A DNA stretch of 56,267 nt from Clostridia bacterium (GTDB lineage: Bacteria > Bacillota > Clostridia > Christensenellales > Aristaeellaceae): assembly GCA_017522345.1 (NCBI GenBank), contig JAFWZN010000015.1, positions 1 through 56,267 of the forward strand, written 5' to 3'. Made by a program: the position numbers and the translations under genes. The notes below the pieces were generated by a model. It made no database searches. It saw only the letters and a list, made by a program, of their open reading frames with translations, and had not been told where the DNA came from. Of the stretch, positions 23,241-33,425 are shown piece by piece (positions within the stretch are counted from its first letter, which is position 1; every line of letters starts with the position of its first letter).

Positions 23241-24593
23241 TCACAGCCTTTCGCTAAACTCGTCCAGCTCGCCCAGATCCCATAGCATCGAGCCCGACAG
23301 ATATTTATCGCGGATGTCTCTGGAGCACACAAACGCATCCACCACATCCTGATGCGTTAGCCCTATGTCCTCCGGCTTCATAGGCATGCCGTTTACGCGC
23401 ATTTTTTCAAACAGCCATTCAGCCTCGGGCAGCTCCTCGTCGATGATTTTGAGAATCTCGTTCCAGTTGGAAACGATCTTTTCAAGGCGCTTTGCGTGCT
23501 TGGCAGGATCGTTTTTATGCGTCTTTTCCTCGATCTTAAGAACAGCCTCCGCTGTCTTTCCGAATACGCGGCGCACTCTTTCTTCCCATGCCTTTTCGTC
23601 AAACGCCTTCATCGCCGCCATGCCCTTATCAAGCGAGGGATGCAGCTTTTTAATCTCCTCATAGATATTCATGGTGAGATATGTGCCTACGCCAACCTGA
23701 ATACCGTGAAGCTCGCTTTCTTCATGTCTTTCCAGCGCGAGCATCTCCCACATATGGGAGAAATAGTGTTCAAGGCCGCTTGCGGGGCGGGAGACCTTGG
23801 CGAAGCTCATTGCCATGCCGGAAAGAACAAGGCCCTCCGAAACCGCCTGAACCGCCTCCGCGCTTCTGTCTTTCAGCCCGTCGGAAGCCGCCATAATGCG
23901 CTTTAACGCGTTTCTCATAAGCTCCGCCACGTGTTCGCAGTAGTATTCGCCGATGACAAGGCGCGCGATTCTCCACTCGCAAAGAGAAATATATTTGGCG
24001 ACCATATCGCCCAAGCCCGCCCACAGCATGCGCATGGGCGCGTTTTTCATAATGTCGATATCCAGAACAATCGCCGCCGGGCAGTGGTTGTAAAGCGTGG
24101 TCTTCACGCCGTTTACAACCATAGACGAAGAGTTCGACGCAAAGCCGTCCATGGAGGGCGCCGTTCCAACGATCATCTGAGGAACGTTCAGATCAAAGGC
24201 AAATACCTTCGACAAATCGTTGATAACGCCGCTTCCTACGGCAATAATCATGTCGCAGGATGTGTCATAGGTCATGGCAATGGAGCCCAGCGCGCGCTCG
24301 TCGGGTTCAAGCTTCTTAAGATCGCCCTGCGGAACGATAAACAAGGTATGCGAAATGCCTTCCTTGGAAAGAACCTCCACAACCTTTTTCGCCGCCGCTT
24401 CATAGGTGTTTTTGTCGCAGATGATAAACGGCTTTTTCGCGCCGATTGCGCGTACCGCGTCGCCCACATGGTTGACCGCGCCCGGGCCGATTTTCAGATA
24501 CTTAAGATCCACGCCGTGATGAAGGCCGCATTCGCACTCAAAACCCTCCGGACGAATCAGCTGTTCGATGGGTAAAGCTTCAAAGCCCTGCAT
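23241..24593 (-). CDS. sn-glycerol-1-phosphate dehydrogenase-like iron-containing alcohol dehydrogenase
   Basis: A 450-residue member of the EgsA/AraM branch of the glycerol dehydrogenase superfamily, which reduces dihydroxyacetone phosphate to glycerol 1-phosphate with NAD(P)H. The dinucleotide loop is VGSGVINDLSKVFAFD, followed by VGTAPSMDGFASN. Metal ligands are probably Asp in GLGDMVAKYISLCEW and the two histidines in GLEHYFSHMWEM and ELHGIQVGVGT. A C-terminal extension of about 100 residues resembles the AraM group. It lies three bases after dus. Its lipid or sugar role is not evident from context. Confidence 0.82.
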   Translation of the reverse strand: MQGFEALPIEQLIRPEGFECECGLHHGVDLKYLKIGPGAVNHVGDAVRAIGAKKPFIICDKNTYEAAAKKVVEVLSKEGISHTLFIVPQGDLKKLEPDERALGSIAMTYDTSCDMIIAVGSGVINDLSKVFAFDLNVPQMIVGTAPSMDGFASNSSSMVVNGVKTTLYNHCPAAIVLDIDIMKNAPMRMLWAGLGDMVAKYISLCEWRIARLVIGEYYCEHVAELMRNALKRIMAASDGLKDRSAEAVQAVSEGLVLSGMAMSFAKVSRPASGLEHYFSHMWEMLALERHEESELHGIQVGVGTYLTMNIYEEIKKLHPSLDKGMAAMKAFDEKAWEERVRRVFGKTAEAVLKIEEKTHKNDPAKHAKRLEKIVSNWNEILKIIDEELPEAEWLFEKMRVNGMPMKPEDIGLTHQDVVDAFVCSRDIRDKYLSGSMLWDLGELDEFSERL

Positions 24594-24596
24594 ATT

Positions 24597-25556
24597 CTAT
24601 TCCATCCTCTCTTTGTATGCGTTTAAATATTCATAAAGCGCGTTTTTGACTTCTTCATGTGTGAGCATGGTATTGACCCTTGCTCGCAGCTTTCCGCTCA
24701 TGGGTGTTCCCTGTAAATACCATGCGACATGTTTTCGCATTTCAGGCACGGCGTATTTTTCGCCGCGCCACTTTACATGCATATCCAGATGCCGAATCGC
24801 CATATTCACGCGATCCTCCACAGTCGCAGGCGTATAGCTTTCGCCCTTCATACCGCAGGCGATTTCCTTGAAAATCCACGGATTACCCTGCGCCGCGCGC
24901 GCGACCATGATTCCGTCGCAGCCGGTTTCCGACAGCATTTTTTTCGCATCCGCCCAGCTTGAAACGTCGCCGTTTCCAATCACCGGAATCTTAACCGCCT
25001 GCTTTACCTCGCGAATAATCGACCAATCGCTTTTGCCCGAATAAAACTGTTCCCTCGTTCTCGGGTGTACTGTGATCGCGCACGCGCCGTTGTCTTCGCA
25101 GATTTTCGCGATTTCGACCGCGTTTATATGCGCTTCGTCCCAGCCTGCGCGGATTTTGACCGTGACAGGCTTTTGAACCGCCTTTGAAAACGCATTCACA
25201 ATCTTTCCGACAAGCGCGGGATTGCGCATCAGCGCGCTTCCTTCGCCGTTTCCGACAATTTTGTGCGCGGGACAGCCGATATTGAAATCAAAAAAGGCAA
25301 ACGGCCTGTCCTCAAGCCTCTTTGCCGCCTCCGAAATCATGCCAGGATCGCTTCCGAAAAGCTGCAGCCCCAAAATTCCTTCGCCCTCAAACCTTTCCAA
25401 AAGCTCCTGATGGGCGCGGCTTTCGGGCGAATACAAATAGCCCTTGGCGGACAGCATTTCGCTCACCGCCCACGCGCAGCCCATTTCGGCGCATAAAAGA
25501 CGCATACTCGCATCCGTAACGCCTGCCATCGGCGCAAGCGCCGCGCCCTCAGGCAA
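24597..25556 (-). CDS. dus: tRNA-dihydrouridine synthase
   Basis: A 319-residue flavoenzyme that reduces uridines in the tRNA D-loop. The TIM barrel begins ALAPMAGVTDASMRLLCAEMG. The catalytic cysteine lies in IGCPAHKIVGNGEGSALM, the FMN-binding region in VIGNGDVSSWADA and ARAAQGNPWIF, and a C-terminal helical domain follows. The TTG at 25556 has AAGG eight bases upstream. It gives a protein a few residues shorter than usual, because upstream in-frame residues (VINIKGLLL) resemble the family start but lack a normal start codon. Confidence 0.9.
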   Translation of the reverse strand: MPEGAALAPMAGVTDASMRLLCAEMGCAWAVSEMLSAKGYLYSPESRAHQELLERFEGEGILGLQLFGSDPGMISEAAKRLEDRPFAFFDFNIGCPAHKIVGNGEGSALMRNPALVGKIVNAFSKAVQKPVTVKIRAGWDEAHINAVEIAKICEDNGACAITVHPRTREQFYSGKSDWSIIREVKQAVKIPVIGNGDVSSWADAKKMLSETGCDGIMVARAAQGNPWIFKEIACGMKGESYTPATVEDRVNMAIRHLDMHVKWRGEKYAVPEMRKHVAWYLQGTPMSGKLRARVNTMLTHEEVKNALYEYLNAYKERME

Positions 25557-25576
25557 TAAAAGACCCTTGATATTGA

Positions 25577-26125
25577 TTACGCATCCCCCGTATCTTTATA
25601 ATTCGCGTCCTGCCGGATGGAAGAGATCTTCCATTGGCCATTGTCCGACTGCTTTTTGAGCCTTAATTCATACCGTCCGCTCGCCCACGGCGCGGGAGCG
25701 CCCGATATCTCTGAAGCGTAAGCCGCCTTCACCGTGCCCTTGATATCCTCCATGTGCTCGATAACAATACACACGATTTCATCGCCCCACGGCCAGACCT
25801 TCAAGGACTCAATGGAAATATCGTATTCATAACCCGTGATATTGTACGGAAGATACGGCGACGCATCCGAAAACGCATACTCTAAAACCGGATCGGAGTT
25901 TAAGAAGCTGCCGGTGAAGTAGCCGTTGAGATCGGTAGCGTTTTCCCTCGTCAGCGCAACCGCCGCGCGCTTTTCCATGCCCTCGCCCACGAGAATATAG
26001 GCGTTTCCGAGGTTAAATGCGATGTAGAACGCGCACACGATAATCGCCGAAATTGCGGTAAACAGAACCATTTTTACCGCCACAAACGAAATAAGCCTTC
26101 TCAGATATTTCATGCGCGCACGCAT
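25577..26125 (-). CDS. single-pass membrane protein of unknown function
   Basis: A 182-residue protein not recognised as a named family. It has a basic N-terminus, one transmembrane helix at about residues 18-38, then an extracytoplasmic domain of about 140 residues. That domain has alternating strands and ends in a WKISSIRQD segment reminiscent of NTF2-like or DUF4829-type domains. It follows the MotB-like gene by 12 bases and precedes dus by 20. It could be a third envelope component of the stator-like pair. Confidence 0.6.
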   Translation of the reverse strand: MRARMKYLRRLISFVAVKMVLFTAISAIIVCAFYIAFNLGNAYILVGEGMEKRAAVALTRENATDLNGYFTGSFLNSDPVLEYAFSDASPYLPYNITGYEYDISIESLKVWPWGDEIVCIVIEHMEDIKGTVKAAYASEISGAPAPWASGRYELRLKKQSDNGQWKISSIRQDANYKDTGDA

Positions 26126-26137
26126 CCTTTCCTGCTT

Positions 26138-27397
26138 TTAGGGATTGAGATTTTTGAGTATCGCTTCTGTTGCGTCGATCGTCTGATCGTCCTTTAAGCG
26201 GAACTTGATTTCAACGCGTCTGGACGCAGCCTTGTTTTCCGTGCCGTCAAAATTCAGAATCAGCGCGCTGAACGAGCGTCCGCTGGCGGTAACAAGCGTT
26301 CTTAAAAGGTTTTGCTCCGCCTGAGACAGGCTCAGCGTATAGGCCATATAGTCGCGCCTCAAAACGTAATTGGTTACGGAAAGCGCGCGCTCCTGCGACA
26401 ATTGCATATTGTAAAGATACGCGTCATATCCCGCCTTGCCGCTGGAATCCGTATGGCCCTCAATGATGATTTCGGCAATATAGGGGCTGAAATCATCGGA
26501 CAGAAGCACATTCAGGTATACAGGTAAAAAGCGATCCAGATAATTTTCACCCTGTGCGCTTAGTGTGTTTGCGCCGACAGCGAACAGCATCTCACTGGGC
26601 AGCGTGATTGCGCCGGTCTGCGCGTCAACGGTGACAGAGATATTGTTTCTGGTCAATTCCTTTGAAAGCGCTTCGATAATCTGGGCCTTTACGCCGACCA
26701 TCTGTTCAAGCATTTTCTGCTGTCTTTCTAGCTCGGTTTCATACTGGGAAAGCGCCTGACTTTGACTGCTTAATTGATTCTGCGCGCTGGCAAGCTGGCT
26801 GTTTGCGCTGGCAAGCTGGCTTTCCGTGCTTTCAAGTGCGGAAAGCGTCTGATTGGCATAGCTTAAAAGGTTATTGTAATCAATTCCCAGCGCGTCAAGC
26901 TCCTGCTTCTGGCGTTCGATGTCAAGCAGCAGCCGATCGATTTCGTCCTGCTGCGCCTGCCTGTTGCCTTCAAGCATCAGAATTCGCGTCTGCAGATTTT
27001 CATTTTCCGTAATTTCATCGTTTAAGCGCTGTTCAAGGTCCAGAATAATCACGCGGTTTTCAGAAAGCGTTTTTTCAAGCTCCTCTTCCTTTTCGGACAG
27101 GAGAACCGCCTGTCTGTTCAATTCCTCGGTAAGTTCATTGAGCTTGTCCGACTGCAGAATCAGCAGCTGTTCCTTATCATTCAGCTCTTCTTCGCTCTTT
27201 TTCATGCGAATCATCGCCTGCGTATACTGATCCTCCGTCTTTTTGAGTCGCTCCGTCTGCTCGGCAAGCGTCAGCATCATGGAAAAAATAACAAAGATAA
27301 ACACGAGCACAAGAACGCTCATCATATCGGAAAAGCTGAGCCAGAAGGAACCCGTTTCTTTGGCGCGCACGCGCATGCGCCGTTTCATCTGACGCAT
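26138..27397 (-). CDS. MotB/ZorB-like OmpA-domain protein with long coiled coil
   Basis: A 419-residue partner of a proton-channel protein. After a basic N-terminus the single helix starts GSFWLSFSDMMSVLVLVFI. Asp24 is placed like the proton-carrying aspartate of MotB. Residues about 48-245 are a coiled coil that includes a duplicated heptad-length unit. An OmpA-like peptidoglycan-binding domain follows at about 265-405, with IIEGHTDSSGKAGYD, QERALSV and ASRRVEIKFR. MotB plug/linker regions are normally much shorter. The start lies two bases after the channel gene. No flagellar genes are nearby. Confidence 0.82.
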   Translation of the reverse strand: MRQMKRRMRVRAKETGSFWLSFSDMMSVLVLVFIFVIFSMMLTLAEQTERLKKTEDQYTQAMIRMKKSEEELNDKEQLLILQSDKLNELTEELNRQAVLLSEKEEELEKTLSENRVIILDLEQRLNDEITENENLQTRILMLEGNRQAQQDEIDRLLLDIERQKQELDALGIDYNNLLSYANQTLSALESTESQLASANSQLASAQNQLSSQSQALSQYETELERQQKMLEQMVGVKAQIIEALSKELTRNNISVTVDAQTGAITLPSEMLFAVGANTLSAQGENYLDRFLPVYLNVLLSDDFSPYIAEIIIEGHTDSSGKAGYDAYLYNMQLSQERALSVTNYVLRRDYMAYTLSLSQAEQNLLRTLVTASGRSFSALILNFDGTENKAASRRVEIKFRLKDDQTIDATEAILKNLNP

Positions 27398-27398
27398 G

Positions 27399-28934
27399 TT
27401 ATGCCTCCTTAATCTCTCGGGCGCTCAAAACGCGTTCGATCTTCTCACGCGATTCCATAAGCGCGTCGGTCAATTGATCCATCTCGTTCAGATATCCGTT
27501 TACCGCGCCCTCCACCTTCTGAGGAAGGTCGTATACCGCGTCTCTGGTTTCGCCTGCCGCCCATTCGATTCTCTTTAAAATCTCGGTCATGCAGCTTTCA
27601 AAGTAATTGAGCGATTCTTCCATATCGCGGTTCAGTTTTTCGCGCGCCTCCATAATGGATTTGGCAAGGTTCTCTCCGGCTTCCTCCAAAGCGCCGGCAG
27701 TGTTCTGAAGGCCAGCGCAATTGGCGTCTGTAAGCGTGCCCGCATTTTCCATAAATTCCGCCATGGCGCTGTTAATTACTTCCGTCTGGCGGATAAATTC
27801 TTCATTAATGCCCGTAAGCGCGTCCATATACCCGGCTTGACGCTTTACAACATCGTCCGTGCGCGCAAAAAGCTCCTCATATCGAACCTGCGCCTGAGAA
27901 AGCCTGTGAAGCGCGGCTTCGTAACGCTTTAATACCTCGTCCATGTCCGTCTTCATTTCGCGCACAGCTCGCGCGACGTCCGAAAGGCCGTTCATCGCCT
28001 CGCTCATGCTTCTGACCGCGCGTTCCTGCTGGCGACAGGTATTTTCGACGGTATTAGCAAAATGATCCAGCTGTCCGTGCATCGCCTGATCCATGCGCTT
28101 GATATACGCGTCTGCAACGTCGTTCATCAGCTGCGCCTGACGGCTGCTCACAAGGTCCATATTTTTCTCAACCGCGCCCGCCAAAGGACGTATGCTTGCA
28201 GCCACCGCCTGAGAAATCGCGGCGGCATTCCTCTCGGAATCCATTTTTTCAAGAAGCTGCTTTAAAAGCCCGGTCTGCTCCTGCTGATAAATGGCAATCT
28301 GCGTCATAGGATCGACGGACAAAACGCCGGCATACCGCGCCATGGCGTTGTAAAACGCGGTGAGCGAACGCTCCGCGCGGCTTCTGACAATTCGCGTAAG
28401 CAGCGTAAAAAGAATCGAAACGACTACGCCGAAAATCGAGGTCAAAAACGCGTATTTCATCGAGCTTAAAAGGATATCCATGGATTCGGAAACCGCCTGC
28501 GCGTCCACGCCGCTCATGCCGGAGAGCGACACGGAAAGACCCATCAGCGTTCCCAGAAAGCCCAAAGAAACCGCTACGCCCGGAATGGCTTCCGCAAGAT
28601 GCGTGCTTCCAGGGCCGTCGATGACTGTTTCTTCGTTGATATAGTCCTCGACGTTTGAGGGATTATGGTATTCGCCGTCGGCAAAGAAGAGGTTGTTTAA
28701 GTATTCCGACCAATGGGACATAAGAACGCCCCTGCCAAGAAAACGATCTTCCTGCCAGGATCTGCGCGCCTTATCTCCCTTTTTGATGTTTTTGACCGCG
28801 CGGTTCAGCACATCGCTTGTGCGGATCACGGGAAGAATGCACTTCATGATGCCGACCACAAATAAAATGACAATCGCAACATACACAAATGCGCTGAATC
28901 CATCGCCCATCCAGCTTCCGATGTTCTTTAACAT
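27399..28934 (-). CDS. MotA/TolQ/ExbB-like channel protein with long cytoplasmic tail (ZorA-like)
   Basis: A 511-residue protein with three transmembrane helices (about 15-37, 117-137 and 161-182), the pattern of ExbB, TolQ and ZorA rather than the four of MotA. Conserved channel features include AEAIPGVAVSLGFLGTLMGL and SSMKYAFLTSIFGVVVS. Roughly 320 C-terminal residues form a charged, mostly helical tail, as in ZorA. The ATG at 28934 has TGAGGG eight bases upstream and is preferred to the GTG at 28949. It is the first gene of a six-gene transcript with the MotB-like partner, a membrane protein, dus, the dehydrogenase and the ArsC-like gene. Confidence 0.8.
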   Translation of the reverse strand: MLKNIGSWMGDGFSAFVYVAIVILFVVGIMKCILPVIRTSDVLNRAVKNIKKGDKARRSWQEDRFLGRGVLMSHWSEYLNNLFFADGEYHNPSNVEDYINEETVIDGPGSTHLAEAIPGVAVSLGFLGTLMGLSVSLSGMSGVDAQAVSESMDILLSSMKYAFLTSIFGVVVSILFTLLTRIVRSRAERSLTAFYNAMARYAGVLSVDPMTQIAIYQQEQTGLLKQLLEKMDSERNAAAISQAVAASIRPLAGAVEKNMDLVSSRQAQLMNDVADAYIKRMDQAMHGQLDHFANTVENTCRQQERAVRSMSEAMNGLSDVARAVREMKTDMDEVLKRYEAALHRLSQAQVRYEELFARTDDVVKRQAGYMDALTGINEEFIRQTEVINSAMAEFMENAGTLTDANCAGLQNTAGALEEAGENLAKSIMEAREKLNRDMEESLNYFESCMTEILKRIEWAAGETRDAVYDLPQKVEGAVNGYLNEMDQLTDALMESREKIERVLSAREIKEA

Positions 28935-28985
28935 ATTCAAAACCCTCACCTCACTGATCGGCCGAATTTCTCATGCTTAATCGAT

Positions 28986-29014
28986 ATTATACCACATGCA
29001 GCTTTATTAAGCAA
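28986..29014 (-). promoter_or_regulatory. sigma-A promoter of the stator-dus operon
   Basis: On the minus strand, TTGCTT (29009-29014), a 17-base spacer and a perfect TATAAT (28986-28991) lie about 50 bases upstream of the channel gene ATG. Confidence 0.8.
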
Positions 29015-29043
29015 TCTCACCGGCCCTATACATTATTTGACAG

Positions 29044-29080
29044 AAAAAACGCCCCCGGAGTTCCATACTCCGAGGACGCG
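29044..29080 (-). terminator. intrinsic terminator after the DivIC-like gene
   Basis: In the minus-strand RNA a GC-rich stem with ACTCCG/CGGAGT at its core is followed by six T (29044-29049). It starts about ten bases after the stop codon of the 29091-29528 gene. Confidence 0.8.
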
Positions 29081-29090
29081 CATCATATTT

Positions 29091-29528
29091 TTACTGCTGA
29101 TAACCGCTGGATACCAGCTGCGTCTCGCCCGCATGCGTGTTTCCAATGGGCAGCACCATAACCGCCGCTTCATCAACCTGGATCATTCCCAAATCTCTTG
29201 CCGCCAAATGACACACAACATTGTCCTGTATCTTCATTTGGAACTCAATTTTCAGGTTTTCTATACTGACCTCAAGCAGCTTGTTGTCCGCCTTCAGCGC
29301 ATTAATGTTTTTATTTGCGACCGCAATGTCAACAAATTTTCCAATCTGAACGCCGATTCCGACCAGCATGACAACGGTGAGCACAAATGCGCACAGGCGG
29401 CTCAACCTGCCCTGACGCTTATACCTGAGCATCTGTTTTGCGGATGGATGCCTCGGGATGCGTACAAAAACAAGGGATTCAAGCGATTTCGAAACATTTT
29501 TCGCCTGACGAACGTTTTCGTTGTACAT
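29091..29528 (-). CDS. FtsL/DivIC-like cell division protein
   Basis: A 145-residue bitopic protein. It has a basic N-terminal cytoplasmic segment (about 1-45), one transmembrane helix (about 45-65), a short coiled coil (KNINALKADNKLLEVSIENL) and a C-terminal extracytoplasmic stretch with a DLGMIQVDEAAVMVLP element typical of FtsL/DivIC proteins. The ATG has GAGGTGA eight bases upstream. It is monocistronic. FtsL and DivIC cannot be told apart by eye, and usual neighbours such as mraW or pbpB are not present. Confidence 0.6.
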   Translation of the reverse strand: MYNENVRQAKNVSKSLESLVFVRIPRHPSAKQMLRYKRQGRLSRLCAFVLTVVMLVGIGVQIGKFVDIAVANKNINALKADNKLLEVSIENLKIEFQMKIQDNVVCHLAARDLGMIQVDEAAVMVLPIGNTHAGETQLVSSGYQQ

Positions 29529-29695
29529 CCCCTGTCACCTCAGCTTCCCGCGTATAATTTCACTTTGTCATTATACATGCATATTGTTTCAGTTTTCTTT
29601 CGAATATAACCCTTTAGCTTAAACATTCAACAGCCGTCGTTGTAAAAAACCGACTTCGGTATTTATTCTTTCGTTATACTCGGCAATATTGTCTT

Positions 29696-29735
29696 GAAAA
29701 AACAAAACCGACCGGGGTTTGCTCGGTCGGTTTTG
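29696..29735 (-). terminator. intrinsic terminator of the glycolytic operon
   Basis: A perfect 12-bp stem (CAAAACCGACCG 29703-29714 with 29724-29735) is followed on the minus strand by a run of T. It is placed 34 bases after the gpmI stop. Confidence 0.9.
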
Positions 29736-29768
29736 GGGTGTTTATTACATTTTAATTACAATTTGATT

Positions 29769-31324
<1,556 letters not shown>

Positions 31325-31325
<1 letters not shown>

Positions 31326-32071
31326 TAGAAGTTCACCACCTGAGCGAAGTCAGCCGCTTTCAGGGAAGCGCCGCCGATGAGGCCGCCGTCGATTTCGGGC
31401 TGCGCCATGAGGCCCTTAACGTTAGAGCCCTTCATGCTTCCGCCGTACTGGATGCGAACCTTGGAGGCAACGCACTCGCCGTACTTGCCGGCGATGGCCT
31501 TGCGGATGACGCCGATGGTCTCGTTGGCCTGCTCGTCGGTGGCGGTAAGGCCGGTGCCGATGGCCCAAACGGGCTCGTAAGCGATGATGGTTTCTACGAT
31601 CTGCTCTTCGGTCAGGCCGTGAAGCGCCATGAGGGTCTGGTAAGCTACGAGATAGTCGGTGTAGCCGGCTTCGCGCTCTTCCTTGTTTTCGCCGACGCAT
31701 ACGATGGCCTTGAGGCCCGCGTTCACGGCGGCTACGGTGCGAAGGTTAACGGTCTTGTCGGTCTCGCCGAAGTACTGACGGCGCTCGGAGTGGCCGATGA
31801 TGACGTATTCGCAGCCGGCGGCCTTGAGCATTTCGGCGGAGAGCTCGCCGGTGTAGGCGCCGTTAGCCTTAAAGTGTACGTTCTGAGCGCCGAGCTTTAC
31901 ATTGGTGCCCGCGATAACGGGCGCAACGGCGGCAAAGCAAACGGCGGGAGTGCATACGACTACGTCGCACTCGGCGTCTTTTACGAGGGGCAGAAGCTCG
32001 GTTACAAGAGCCTTGGCTTCTTCGGGGGTCTTATTCATTTTCCAGTTGCCGGCGATGATGGGCTTACGCAT
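31325..32071 (-). CDS. tpiA: triosephosphate isomerase
   Basis: A 248-residue TIM-barrel enzyme that interconverts dihydroxyacetone phosphate and glyceraldehyde 3-phosphate. It begins MRKPIIAGNWKMNKTP with the catalytic lysine. The catalytic histidine is in VIIGHSERRQYFGE and the glutamate in IAYEPVWAIGTG. The ATG at 32071 is chosen because of the GGAGG nine bases upstream. The frame stays open to 32131. It lies in the cggR-pgk-tpiA-gpmI cluster. Confidence 0.97.
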
Positions 32072-32096
32072 AGTATTTTTCCTCCGTTCATAGTTC

Positions 32097-32119
32097 GGGC
32101 CGCCGTCAGGCGGCGGCCC
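32097..32119 (-). repeat. intercistronic GC hairpin between pgk and tpiA
   Basis: The arms GGGCCGCCG (32097-32105) and CGGCGGCCC (32111-32119) form a perfect 9-bp stem with a 5-nt loop. No T run follows on the minus strand. It is more likely an RNA-processing or stability element than a terminator. Confidence 0.6.
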
Positions 32120-32137
32120 AGAAAAATTCAAATGAAA

Positions 32138-33325
32138 TTACTTGTCGAGCAGGCACGCTACGCCGGGAAGGGTCTTGCCCTCGAGGAACTCGAGAGAAGC
32201 GCCGCCGCCGGTGGAGTTGTGGCTCATCTTGTCAGCCATGCCCATCTGGGTAACGGCTGCAGCGGAGTCGCCGCCGCCGATGATGGTGATGGCTTCGCTC
32301 TCGGCCATCGCGGTCGCAACGGCGAGGGTGCCCTTGGCGAAGTTAGAGAACTCGAAAACGCCCATGGGTCCGTTCCAAACGACGGTCGCAGCTTCCTTAA
32401 CAGCCTTGGAGAAGAGCTCCACGCTCTTGGGGCCGATGTCCATGCCTTCGAAATCGGCGGGGATGCCGCATTCGGCGTCAACGGTAATCATTTCGCAATC
32501 GTTGGAGAAATCGTTTCCGCATACGTTGTCGATGGGGAGAAGGAGCTTAACGCCCTTTTCCTCGGCCTTGGCCATCAGTTCCTTGGCAAGCTCGATGCGC
32601 TCTTCGTCGAGAAGGGACTTACCGATTTCCTTGCCCATGGCCTTCTGGAAGGTATAAGCCATGCCGCCGCCGATGATGAGGGTGTCAACCTTTTCGATCA
32701 GATTGGTGATAACGCCGATCTTGTCCTTAACCTTGGCGCCGCCGAGAATGGCAACGAAGGGACGCTTGGGCTCTTCAACAGCGCTTCCTAAGAAGTCGAG
32801 CTCTTTGCCGATTAAGAAGCCGGCGACGGCGGGCAGATAGGCGGCTACGCCTGCGGTGGAGGCGTGAGCGCGGTGTACGGTTCCGAACGCGTCGGATACA
32901 TAGATTTCGGCCATATCGGCGAGCGCCTTGGCGAAATCGGGATCATTCTTTTCTTCTTCAGCGTGGAAGCGGACGTTCTCAAGGAGAACCGCTTCGCCCG
33001 CTTTGCACTCGGCGGCCAGCGCCTTGGCGGATTCGCCGATAACGTCAGAGGCAAGCTTAACCTCGAAGCCGAGCTTCTCGGAAAGTCTCTTGGCGACGGG
33101 GGCGAGGGAATACTTCATGTTGAACTCTCCCTTGGGACGGCCAAGGTGGGAGCAGAGGATCACGGCGGCGCCGTTGTCAAGCAGATACTTGATGGTGGGC
33201 AGCGCAGCGTTGATTCGGGTTTCGTCGGTGATGTTCTTGTCCGCATCCAGCGGTACGTTGAAGTCGCATCTTACAAGAACTTTCTTGCCCTTTACGCAAA
33301 TGTCCTGAACAGTCTTCTTATTCAT
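32138..33325 (-). CDS. pgk: phosphoglycerate kinase
   Basis: A 395-residue kinase of lower glycolysis that transfers phosphate from 1,3-bisphosphoglycerate to ADP. The substrate site is [24 protein letters not shown] follows, and the nucleotide-binding C-terminal half has [12 protein letters not shown] and [12 protein letters not shown]. The ATG at 33325 has GGGAG upstream. The gene follows cggR directly, where most Firmicutes have gapA. Codon bias is strong. Confidence 0.97.
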   Translation of the reverse strand: MNKKTVQDICVKGKKVLVRCDFNVPLDADKNITDETRINAALPTIKYLLDNGAAVILCSHLGRPKGEFNMKYSLAPVAKRLSEKLGFEVKLASDVIGESAKALAAECKAGEAVLLENVRFHAEEEKNDPDFAKALADMAEIYVSDAFGTVHRAHASTAGVAAYLPAVAGFLIGKELDFLGSAVEEPKRPFVAILGGAKVKDKIGVITNLIEKVDTLIIGGGMAYTFQKAMGKEIGKSLLDEERIELAKELMAKAEEKGVKLLLPIDNVCGNDFSNDCEMITVDAECGIPADFEGMDIGPKSVELFSKAVKEAATVVWNGPMGVFEFSNFAKGTLAVATAMAESEAITIIGGGDSAAAVTQMGMADKMSHNSTGGGASLEFLEGKTLPGVACLLDK

Positions 33326-33348
33326 ACTTTCACTCCCTATCATTGTTC

Positions 33349-33385
33349 GTGGTATTATCATACCACATTGTTTTAAAACTGAAAA
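33349..33385 (-). promoter_or_regulatory. promoter and operator-like dyad upstream of pgk
   Basis: The minus strand has TTTTCA (33380-33385), a 17-base spacer and TATGAT (33357-33362). The -10 sits inside a perfect dyad GTGGTAT-N4-ATACCAC (33349-33366). A repressor bound there would block the promoter. CggR, encoded just upstream, is the obvious candidate. The site does not resemble the known Bacillus CggR repeat. Confidence 0.6.
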
Positions 33386-33425
33386 GAAACTTCATGTTAT
33401 TTGAAGTAAATGTTTTTTGGCGAAT

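Noticed and set aside
25577..28934. Complete Zorya phage-defence system
   Set aside because: ZorC, ZorD and ZorE are missing and neighbouring genes are housekeeping, so only the motor pair is supported.
29576..29695. Small RNA or tRNA in the gap before the DivIC-like gene
   Set aside because: No cloverleaf or stable structure is visible apart from the gpmI terminator.
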